64,000 nt of DNA from Reinekea thalattae. Its GTDB lineage: Bacteria; Pseudomonadota; Gammaproteobacteria; Pseudomonadales; Natronospirillaceae. The translations under genes were made by a program, and so were the position numbers. Where the stretch lies: contig NZ_VKAD01000001.1 in the NCBI RefSeq assembly GCF_008041945.1, forward strand, positions 2,170,001 through 2,234,000, read 5' to 3'. The notes under the pieces are model-generated. The model ran no database searches, was not told where the DNA came from, and saw only the letters and a list, made by a program, of their open reading frames with translations. Below, one piece after another: positions 47,357-54,216 of this stretch; positions within the stretch are counted from its first letter, which is position 1; every line of letters starts with the position of its first letter.

Positions 47357-47407
47357 ATCTGTTAAAGCTGTCAATGTGCGCAAAATACATTACGCGTGTG
47401 TTTAAGG

Positions 47408-48424
47408 TCACTTATTATTAAGCCGATCTATTAATTCATTAATAGCACCAGTCAAATCATAATCGTCTAAACTACCAATATCTTCTATATCTTGGTGTTT
47501 ATAACCAAAGTAATAAAAACTTATAAGACCAATGCTATTGAACTTTGCACCACCGTATTCATAATAATCTTTAGGTTGGATAGGTATTAAGCCGTGCACA
47601 CCTGCAGAAACTACATCGCCAAATTCATTTAGTTTAATACCTTTGAGAGCAATTACATTAATAGGCGCTTCATCAGATAAGTATTTATTTCCATCAACAT
47701 ATTTTTTTTCTGAAATTTCAAGCTTTAGATCCCCTGCAATTTGTTCTGCTCTAACCTCGATCAGGCCAACATAAATAAATAGGCTAGGAACACTGCCAAA
47801 TTCACGCTGGTAATATTTCTTCCAGTTTTCATGCCCGTGTGAAACAGTTAATGTATTTACTGCGCCAGTATATTTAAACAAATCACAACTCCAGACGCTT
47901 GGTTTTTCTCGGTAGGCTTCATCATGACAGTCATCATTTTCATAGGTGTAGGTATCAGAATCTGCCTCATTGGATAGGAAGTTTGAATCGCCAAAAGAGA
48001 CCCATGGTAAGTCTCCTGCATAGATGGGAGGCTGCGCCATTTCACGTTCTTCCTTAGTTAGGTATGCTCCACCTTCTGAAGTCCCAGAAAAACTACTTAA
48101 AAAATATCCACCCTTATAGGTCAGTTCTTTGGAGTAAGTTTCAAAGCCCATCGCCTTAACTTGCTCGCTTACTTGATTAAGCATTTCATCATAAAAGAAA
48201 TTAATTTCTTCAGGGTTACCACGGCGGCGTTTAAGTATTAAAGGGTCTCGTACAGCCAATATGGTTTTTACTGGCTCGGAAGAAGCTTTAACTTTATCTG
48301 AATGCCAATAAAACTGTGATTCTCCCCGACTGATAGGTTTTATATCGACAGTTTGAGGTTTAACAACGGTGATACATGAGGAGGTTAAAATAGTAGCGAT
48401 AAGTAATAATATATAGAGTTTCAC
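47408..48424 (-). CDS. Unrecognised lipoprotein in an AT-rich islet
   Basis: 338 residues with lipobox ILTSSC (Cys17). The mature part is acidic and Tyr-rich, with two nearby Cys (DDCHDE, VWSCDLF) and no family I recognise. Codon use is visibly more AT-rich than in flanking genes, matching the gene just upstream. It starts 16 bases after that gene, so both probably share a transcript. Probably acquired. Confidence 0.7.
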   Translation of the reverse strand: MKLYILLLIATILTSSCITVVKPQTVDIKPISRGESQFYWHSDKVKASSEPVKTILAVRDPLILKRRRGNPEEINFFYDEMLNQVSEQVKAMGFETYSKELTYKGGYFLSSFSGTSEGGAYLTKEEREMAQPPIYAGDLPWVSFGDSNFLSNEADSDTYTYENDDCHDEAYREKPSVWSCDLFKYTGAVNTLTVSHGHENWKKYYQREFGSVPSLFIYVGLIEVRAEQIAGDLKLEISEKKYVDGNKYLSDEAPINVIALKGIKLNEFGDVVSAGVHGLIPIQPKDYYEYGGAKFNSIGLISFYYFGYKHQDIEDIGSLDDYDLTGAINELIDRLNNK

Positions 48425-48440
48425 TGTAAAATTTCTAACC

Positions 48441-48992
48441 TTACATTGTTGGAGGGATATACTTATAAAGGATTTTTAAATCATCGGTGCTTGATATACG
48501 ATTCTCCAGATTTAAAAGAGCTGTTTGGTTTTCAGAATAAACTGGAGTGTTAGAATCAACATACTTAACAAGAAAATCTTTTGTTGAATTGCTATATGAA
48601 AAATAGGAATTAGATTCTATTAACCAATCGTTAATATAATCTTTCCCTATATGAGTAGATATTTTTGCCAATACACCATTTGTAACATTGTTATCACTTA
48701 ACAAGGATATATTTTTAGAAATAAAATCCCAAGATTCTTCTGTACCAATATTTACTATTAACTCAAAAGATTCTAAGCGTACTTCTTGATTTGAGTGGTC
48801 GGTATATTCGCTTATCAATTCTAACGTATGTTCTAATTTCGCATTATATAATGCCTTTAAAGCAGTAATGATTTCGTCATGACTAGAAGCGTTAATCAGG
48901 ATTTCTTCAAGGTAATTGTACATTTCGTCATATCTGCTACCTTCAGCAGTATTTCCTAACTTAGTGCCATTCGACTCTGCCCTTTGAACCAT
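48441..48992 (-). CDS. Hypothetical HEAT-repeat-like protein
   Basis: 183 residues, strongly AT-rich, with no signal peptide. The body looks like two or three alpha-helical repeats (ALKALYNAKLEHTLELI, NQEVRLESFELIVNIGTEESW), similar in feel to HEAT-type scaffolds. The ATG at 48992 has no clear ribosome site, and the first 20 residues are unlike the rest, so the start may be later (for example at MYNYLEE) or the gene may have lost its real 5' end. Precedes the AT-rich lipoprotein gene. Confidence 0.6.
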   Translation of the reverse strand: MVQRAESNGTKLGNTAEGSRYDEMYNYLEEILINASSHDEIITALKALYNAKLEHTLELISEYTDHSNQEVRLESFELIVNIGTEESWDFISKNISLLSDNNVTNGVLAKISTHIGKDYINDWLIESNSYFSYSNSTKDFLVKYVDSNTPVYSENQTALLNLENRISSTDDLKILYKYIPPTM

Positions 48993-49015
48993 TTTTAGAG
49001 TGCAAGGGTAAGGTT

Positions 49016-49423
49016 TTAGTGTGGCCCCTCTTCAAACACATGGATGTCGTTCAAAATGCTGTCCCAGTTGCCTTTGCTGTCGGTAAAAATATGCGCTTGC
49101 GGTGATAACTCTACAGCGGTATCTAAGCTGCCAGCCGGCACCATGACTACGTTATTGGCCTCACTTGAACGCGGCATGATTGAGCTGCATATCGAACAAA
49201 AATTTCGTGAAAATCCGGTATCAGGGTGATTATAAAAACTGATCTTGTCTTCACCGGTTAACCATTCCAGAGATGCATTCGGTGCAAAAAGATTAGCGCA
49301 ATGAGCGGTGCCGGATGTTTTTTGGCAGCGACTGCAATGACAAAAGAAAAATTTTTTGAAATCGCCAGTGACTTTGAATGTTACTGCGCCGCATAAGCAT
49401 GAGCCGTTGTGAGTGGTATCCAT
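49016..49423 (-). CDS. GFA family (glutathione-dependent formaldehyde-activating-like) protein
   Basis: 135 residues from the ATG at 49423. Zinc ligands CLCG, CHCSRC and NFCSICSS are in the order expected of the GFA/CENP-V fold. GGATGAG lies about 8 bases before this ATG; a longer frame from 49462 has weaker support. GFA proteins bind zinc and were named for glutathione-dependent formaldehyde activation, but most members, including this one, have no proven substrate. Confidence 0.88.
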   Translation of the reverse strand: MDTTHNGSCLCGAVTFKVTGDFKKFFFCHCSRCQKTSGTAHCANLFAPNASLEWLTGEDKISFYNHPDTGFSRNFCSICSSIMPRSSEANNVVMVPAGSLDTAVELSPQAHIFTDSKGNWDSILNDIHVFEEGPH

Positions 49424-49562
49424 AGTGTTCTCATCCAAATAAGGTTTATTGGATAAAAGCAAATTTTTTTATCTGGCGCAATATAAAAATACCATCGAGT
49501 CGTTACTGCGTAATAACAGTAACTATCACCTTAATCATAGCGAGCTATCGGTGTTTAAGGCT

Positions 49563-50072
49563 TTAGATGCTGCCGATCAGCTGGGCTCGTAGTTTGGGTT
49601 TGCTAACGTTAGGTGAGAGCCAGATGGCACCAAACAAAGGCCCAAATTCAGGGCTTTGGATACTGCCGACGAACTGGTCATTAAAGTAAAAATCGGTTTG
49701 AGCTGGGGTAATGTGTGCAATGAAACGATCGCCTTTTTTAACATCACGACATAATTCTTTCAGACGGGGGATGTAGGGAGCGTATTCTTCAGGATCAATG
49801 CCTAGGTTTGCCCAATGTTTGAGCGTGTGCTTCATCAATTGCTGTGATTTGATATCTCTAAGATAGGTTGTTTTAAATGCGTACTCACTCATCGCTGGAT
49901 GATAATGACCGTCGGGTGAATAGAGTTCGGTGTTGTATAGGTCGAAGGTATAAAGTGACACCTTGGTTTGGCCAACGATCGCTAAGGGGCGATTAATGCC
50001 GAGGCTACTGGCCTGAGCAACGCTGATACAAATAAGAAACAGCGAAATGATTAAAGAATACTGAATAAACAT
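49563..50072 (-). CDS. Chalcone isomerase-like secreted protein (copy 1)
   Basis: 169 residues with signal peptide ending near VAQA. The CHI-like domain (PF16036 type) has KVSLYTFDLYNTELYSPDG, TYLRDI, DFYFNDQFVGS, then a C-terminal GPLFGAIWLSPNVS. It is a clear paralogue of the gene at 50958-51497: TYLRDI, DFYFN and the FG-(P)-(L/M)-FG-(A/S)-IWLSPN ending agree position by position. Bacterial members are periplasmic and probably bind fatty acids rather than flavonoids. It stands outside the upstream operon, behind a terminator. Confidence 0.82.
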   Translation of the reverse strand: MFIQYSLIISLFLICISVAQASSLGINRPLAIVGQTKVSLYTFDLYNTELYSPDGHYHPAMSEYAFKTTYLRDIKSQQLMKHTLKHWANLGIDPEEYAPYIPRLKELCRDVKKGDRFIAHITPAQTDFYFNDQFVGSIQSPEFGPLFGAIWLSPNVSKPKLRAQLIGSI

Positions 50073-50302
50073 AGTCGAATTCCCTGCTGGCTATGTGTAT
50101 AACTAAAACGCTAATTTGGGCCGGTTTAATGGCGTGTTAAAAAGTGCATCGGTATTGAAGGTGTTACTGACTATTGATCCTTCACTATACTAATACAGTG
50201 TTTCAGCTAATAAGATGAAACACTTCGCAAAATAATGGATATATTATGAGTATCTTTCTACGTAAGTGCTTATATAGCAGGGAAATATGAGAGCTTTGTT
50301 AC

Positions 50303-50346
50303 AAGGAAAGGACAAGGAAAGGACAAGGAAAGGATAAGGAAAGGAC
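50303..50346. repeat. Four tandem 11-bp repeats
   Basis: AAGGAAAGGAC repeats four times without gaps (50303, 50314, 50325, 50336); the third copy ends in T instead of C. Purine-only on the plus strand apart from one C/T per unit. It abuts the terminator hairpin of the DUF3833 operon. A copy-number-variable site is likely. Confidence 0.9.
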
Positions 50347-50374
50347 AAAAGCCCCAACCACGATCGGTTGAGGC
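50347..50374 (-). terminator. Terminator of the DUF2878/DUF3833 operon
   Basis: On the minus strand GCCTCAACC (complement of 50366-50374) pairs with GGTTGGGGC (complement of 50351-50359) with one mismatch, followed by TTTTG. It lies 22 bases after the DUF3833 stop. Confidence 0.7.
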
Positions 50375-50396
50375 GTAACGAGCGGACTGGCGAATA

Positions 50397-50957
50397 TTAG
50401 CCTGGAATTAAAGTTTGCTCCTGACACTGGCTAAGCGGTAACTGCTTATCAAAAAAGATCGATAACTCCGCGACATCGACGCCGAACTTAGAGATTTTGG
50501 TGCGGTTGAATAGGCGATTCTCATCGAGCTGATAAATCCAATCATCTAAAAACAGCTTTCTAGGCTTGCCCTTAACCTCCAACATTAGATGGTAACGCCA
50601 ATGAAATACGGAGCCGCGAATTTGGCCTTCGGCAGTACCGACGACATCACCCGCAGTACCTGAGTATTCGCCGTTACCCAGATGGGTTAGCTGCCAAGTT
50701 CGTTGATCGGTTTCGCCGTCATCGTAATAAAACACTTCGTGTAATTGGCCATTGTTACCCTGCCATTGCCCAGTAATGTCGACACAAAAACGCCGTGTTA
50801 CCTTGCTCTTATAGTCTTCAATGATTCCCCAAGCGGTGACTTGACCATCAAAGTAATCTTCTAAAGCAAAGGCCGGTTCAGTTGCCGAGTAATCGGTAAG
50901 TTTGGTTGTACAGCTTGATAGCGTTATGGTCAGTAAAATCAGTGCCGCCAGTTTCAT
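50397..50957 (-). CDS. DUF3833 family lipoprotein
   Basis: 186 residues with lipobox TLSSC (Cys16). The domain (about 30-180) has EDYFDGQVTAWGIIEDYKSKVTRRF split into recognisable blocks (YFDGQVTAWG; RRFCVDITG) and a final KFGVDVAELSIFF, matching DUF3833. These lipoproteins usually travel with DUF2878 and chalcone isomerase-like genes, often beside cyclopropane-fatty-acid synthase. Its start directly abuts the stop of the preceding gene, so the three form one operon. Confidence 0.85.
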   Translation of the reverse strand: MKLAALILLTITLSSCTTKLTDYSATEPAFALEDYFDGQVTAWGIIEDYKSKVTRRFCVDITGQWQGNNGQLHEVFYYDDGETDQRTWQLTHLGNGEYSGTAGDVVGTAEGQIRGSVFHWRYHLMLEVKGKPRKLFLDDWIYQLDENRLFNRTKISKFGVDVAELSIFFDKQLPLSQCQEQTLIPG

Positions 50958-51497
50958 TTAAAGCGCTCCTATCAGTTGCTTGCGTAAGTCGGGTTGACTA
51001 GTGTTCGGTGATAGCCAGATGCTGCCAAACATAGGGCCAAAGTCAGCACCCTTTACGCTGCCAATGGCATTGCCGTTAAAGTAAAAATCGGTTCCGGTTG
51101 GTTGAATGTGGGCACTGAGCGAATCTCCTTTTGAGACATCAGGCCAAAGTTGTTTCAGCTGCGCGTCATAGCGTTGGTAAATCGATTCATCGACACCTAA
51201 TTTACTCAGCTGTTTATAGGTTTGCTTAATCAGCTGCTGCTGTGTGATGTCTCTTAAATAGGTGATTTTAAGAACATAGTTATCGGTGCTTTCATCGTAA
51301 CGACCATCCTCTGTGTAGAGCTCACTGTGATAAATCTCCCAAGCAAAAACCTTTAGTGTTGATTGGCCAACTAGGTTTTCTGTTTTCAGCGTTAATGCTT
51401 CATTGGCGCTGGCGTAACTGAGGCACAGTAAACAATTGAGAATTAGCAGGCCTTGGAGCATTGGCTGACTAATGAACGGGATGATGACGCGAAACAT
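50958..51497 (-). CDS. Chalcone isomerase-like secreted protein (copy 2)
   Basis: 179 residues; signal peptide through SYASA. Same CHI-like domain as copy 1 (TYLRDI, DFYFNGNAIGS, GPMFGSIWLSPNTS). The ATG at 51497 has GAGG seven bases upstream and overlaps the DUF2878 stop by 29 bases, so this start is preferred over the internal ATG at 51461. Middle gene of the DUF2878 / CHI-like / DUF3833 unit. A fatty acid or lipid binding role is inferred from the family. Confidence 0.82.
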   Translation of the reverse strand: MFRVIIPFISQPMLQGLLILNCLLCLSYASANEALTLKTENLVGQSTLKVFAWEIYHSELYTEDGRYDESTDNYVLKITYLRDITQQQLIKQTYKQLSKLGVDESIYQRYDAQLKQLWPDVSKGDSLSAHIQPTGTDFYFNGNAIGSVKGADFGPMFGSIWLSPNTSQPDLRKQLIGAL

Positions 51498-51966
51498 AGG
51501 TAAACCTCGTTGATGTGGTGACGAAAGTGAATACTAGGAACAGGCCTATCCAGACGGCAGTTAAAATCGCATAGGTGACCGAGGCCGAAAAACCAAAGCC
51601 GACGGCACCAAAGCGATGAGCCGCAAAATAACTAAAGGGCGCGCCGAAGCCGCAAAGATAAGGCGTGTATTTCCATTTACCGATCCAGCCAAGGCTGTGA
51701 TTAATAGTGCTGGCAAACGCCAGCCATAATAGGATCAACCAATAGGGCGTGTGATCAAATTGAAAGACGCCGACAACTGTTAGCATGGCATCGGTGAATA
51801 AACCGATTAGCGCAACTATCAGCAGTGTCTTAATTTCAAAAAGGCGATAGTTAACCAAAAAAATGTGCAGCGCTAAGCCCAGAAGGGCGAAAGGAATAAA
51901 GGCGTTGCCCTGCAATATTAGGCCAAACCAAAGGCCGTTAAACAGTAATGCGTTAAACAAAATCAT
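51469..51966 (-). CDS. DUF2878 family membrane protein
   Basis: 165 residues from the ATG at 51966 (MILFNALLFNGLWF); five or six membrane spans fill the protein. SLGWIGKWKYTPYLCGFGAPFSYFAAHRFGA contains the family signature stretch (as GFGAPFSYFAAHRFG). A GTG at 52011 extends the frame into a polar His-rich tail unlike the family, so the later ATG is used. First gene of the three-gene unit. Inner-membrane, function unknown. Confidence 0.82.
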   Translation of the reverse strand: MILFNALLFNGLWFGLILQGNAFIPFALLGLALHIFLVNYRLFEIKTLLIVALIGLFTDAMLTVVGVFQFDHTPYWLILLWLAFASTINHSLGWIGKWKYTPYLCGFGAPFSYFAAHRFGAVGFGFSASVTYAILTAVWIGLFLVFTFVTTSTRFTYVSRHHPVH

Positions 51967-52094
51967 GATGTGAATCCGGTGATGTTTATCACCGACTATT
52001 ACGTAGTGCACTAATGGTTTGGATCATAATTTTATCTACGGCTAATGTAATGGCGCGAATGTTTTACCGAGGCGGCACCTATGTTTTAGCAGCA

Positions 52095-52120
52095 ATAAAA
52101 AACCGGGCAAGTGCCCGGTT
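52095..52120 (-). terminator. Terminator of the MMPL / LolA-like / barrel operon
   Basis: AACCGGGCA (52101-52109) pairs with TGCCCGGTT (52112-52120). On the minus strand six T follow. It is 33 bases past the barrel stop and separates this operon from the DUF2878 unit. Confidence 0.88.
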
Positions 52121-52153
52121 ATGAGAAGAGGTCGATTTGTATAGTCGATTTAG

Positions 52154-53434
52154 TTAATAAGAATAAGCAGCACGTATATAAAAATTATCTGCATCGTCAC
52201 TGCCAGTTAAATCATTACTTGTGCCATTAGCCGTCCAGATATCGGCACCGATTTCAACGCTGAGGTTATCCGATAGGCTATAGCGTGCTCGCGGTGCGAC
52301 ATAAAAGCGTGAAGAATAGAAGAACCCTAAATTGGCAGAAAGGTAGAGTTTTTCACGTAATAAAGACCGATGCACATGCAGTATGTGGAACAAAATATAT
52401 TCGTATTGTTGAATATGATACTCGAGGATTTCGGTTGATAAGTCGTCGTCAATAGCCGAGGAAAATTGCTCATTTTCATCGTAATTAAAGGTATAACGGA
52501 AAATCGACATCAACTGTGTATAGCTATTAAAAAATGTGCCGCTCAATTGAGTATTGGCGGTCAAATAAGAATTTTTAACGCCTAGATCTTCGCCAGCAAA
52601 ATCCTCAGTAAGGTTAAAGGCGACATCTTCCGATAGTACAAATGGGCCTAGTGGAAGGCTCACCGCAGCGCCAAACAAATGGTTGCGACCATACTCAACG
52701 TCGGCATTGCCGGTCAGCGTGCCGGCACTGACGGTTAATTCGGAGAGATCGAAGCCAGGGTTGCGATCTACGTAATAAGCATAGAGAAGCTCTACATCCA
52801 TACTCATGCCATAGTGCAGATAATTTAGATAAATAGACTGGGCATCGTCGGTCAGATAAGCCGGTTGATTGTAATCTAGATTAACATCCAAAGAGTCACT
52901 GCTGAGGTTTACTACCCCTTTAGGCTCGTAATCGGGTCTAGGAAAAGGAATGTAGATAAGATTTATTTCGTCTTCAAAGGTCGGGTAAAAGTCCAGCTTA
53001 ACCATGAAGTCTGCGCGCTTACCGTCGTAGCCATCGTCTAAGCTTAAAATGGTTTTATCGGAACCATTGACGACATTTAATGGCCCGAAAGCATCCGAAA
53101 AACCAAGACCAACAAATTTTTGCCCAATAGAAAGGTCGAACGAATCGAATGATTTAGAAATCGATGCTTCGCGTAAAATATTTTCCGCCTCGATCCATTG
53201 GTCGTCGTTGGCCGTTTGGTACCAAAGATTGGCTGAGATGTTTGCATCCAACCCTTGAGGTAAATCGGTCTTTAATTCTGGTTGAATATAATAGCGATTG
53301 CGCAGCGTTTCATATTCTGTTTCCGGCTCGATCTCGCCATAGTAATCAACAAACGAGTGCAGCTGAAAGTCAGTTTCGCTGAATGCAGGTAGAGAAAGCA
53401 TCGCCGCTGCGCCGCAAAAAATAATACCTTTCAT
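52154..53434 (-). CDS. Outer-membrane beta-barrel protein
   Basis: 426 residues: signal peptide ending PAFS-E, then alternating aromatic strands and a C-terminal YIRAAYSY, ending in Tyr as outer-membrane proteins do. Early PELKTDLPQGLDANISANLW, middle GRNHLFGAAVSLPLG and late YLSANLGFFYSSRFY look like long amphipathic strands. It resembles the DUF1302-type porins found with MMPL permeases rather than a general porin. It is the last gene of the MMPL / LolA-like operon, two bases after the LolA-like stop, so it probably forms the outer-membrane exit or docking site. Confidence 0.78.
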   Translation of the reverse strand: MKGIIFCGAAAMLSLPAFSETDFQLHSFVDYYGEIEPETEYETLRNRYYIQPELKTDLPQGLDANISANLWYQTANDDQWIEAENILREASISKSFDSFDLSIGQKFVGLGFSDAFGPLNVVNGSDKTILSLDDGYDGKRADFMVKLDFYPTFEDEINLIYIPFPRPDYEPKGVVNLSSDSLDVNLDYNQPAYLTDDAQSIYLNYLHYGMSMDVELLYAYYVDRNPGFDLSELTVSAGTLTGNADVEYGRNHLFGAAVSLPLGPFVLSEDVAFNLTEDFAGEDLGVKNSYLTANTQLSGTFFNSYTQLMSIFRYTFNYDENEQFSSAIDDDLSTEILEYHIQQYEYILFHILHVHRSLLREKLYLSANLGFFYSSRFYVAPRARYSLSDNLSVEIGADIWTANGTSNDLTGSDDADNFYIRAAYSY

Positions 53435-53436
53435 GG

Positions 53437-54216
53437 TTATTCACTCCGTAATGAGCGGGTGGTGAAGTAACTGTCTGGGATGTCATCAACACTATAGTCT
53501 TCAACTTCAATGATCGACGTGTGTTCCGATTGCACGTTGTGCATAACAAGGTGAATAGGGTAAATACGCTCATCAACCTTGAAGACATCCTTTACTCGAT
53601 AGGTTTTTAATAGGTCACCCTGTAGATCGTAATAATCTCGGCCATACAGGAAGAAGTCATCTTTGCTGTAGTAGTTAATGGTATAGCTATAACCACTAAG
53701 TTGTGTGAGCTCATCATTTACAGCCGTGTCTTTCACCATGTAGCTGAGCTTACCTTCAATTTCTTTTTCGCCGATGATTTCTTTTGTGTAGTCTGCATCG
53801 GTTCTCATGATCAGATCAGCATAGGTAAAGTCGCTGCCCATAAAGTAGCCACCACCAGATTCTTCTAGCGCAACACGTTTAATGCGGCGAACAGCAGGAA
53901 GATAAATCCACATCTGGCTAGGATCGCCATTAAAATAGGTGTGAATCAATAGCGAGGTATCGCGCACTGTTGGTGGGTACTCAAATTTGAATAGCAGATT
54001 GAGTTGCTCTGCACTCATTACCTTTTGGTAGGCTCGTGCTCGAACTTCGCGAGTGTCGCCATTTTGAGCAATCATCTTCACATTGAAGGTACCAGACAGC
54101 ATAGGGAAACGAATAACCTCAGCGAAATTATTCATAACCTCATCGACACCAACATCTGAGTAAGCTGGAGAGAACGGGAATATCGCCAATCCGAGAATTA
54201 AAATAAATTTTTTCAT
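53437..54216 (-). CDS. LolA-like outer-membrane lipoprotein-sorting protein
   Basis: 259 residues with a signal peptide ending SPAYS. The mature protein has the LolA/LolB-like half-barrel pattern: LSGTFNVKMIAQNGD, NLLFKFEYPPTVRDTSLLI, QMWIYLPAVRRIKRV and GSDFTYADLIM, as in the COG2834 / PF17131 family. These carry a hydrophobic ligand in a closed groove across the periplasm. Its start overlaps the stop of the MMPL permease by 4 bases, so it is coupled to it. Carrier role is inferred. Confidence 0.85.
   Translation of the reverse strand: MKKFILILGLAIFPFSPAYSDVGVDEVMNNFAEVIRFPMLSGTFNVKMIAQNGDTREVRARAYQKVMSAEQLNLLFKFEYPPTVRDTSLLIHTYFNGDPSQMWIYLPAVRRIKRVALEESGGGYFMGSDFTYADLIMRTDADYTKEIIGEKEIEGKLSYMVKDTAVNDELTQLSGYSYTINYYSKDDFFLYGRDYYDLQGDLLKTYRVKDVFKVDERIYPIHLVMHNVQSEHTSIIEVEDYSVDDIPDSYFTTRSLRSE

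Larger units (their letters stand above)
50073..50396. other. Intergenic region with tandem repeat and terminator
   Basis: 324 bases between the first chalcone isomerase-like gene and DUF3833. It contains four 11-bp tandem repeats (50303-50346) next to the DUF3833 terminator (50347-50374). The remainder should hold the promoter of the downstream minus-strand gene (around 50073-50250), but I see no clear -10/-35 pair. Confidence 0.55.

Noticed and set aside
53437-54216. Calling the LolA-like protein the canonical LolA
   Set aside because: It is longer than LolA, belongs to the COG2834/PF17131-type group and is in an MMPL operon rather than next to ftsK or serS.
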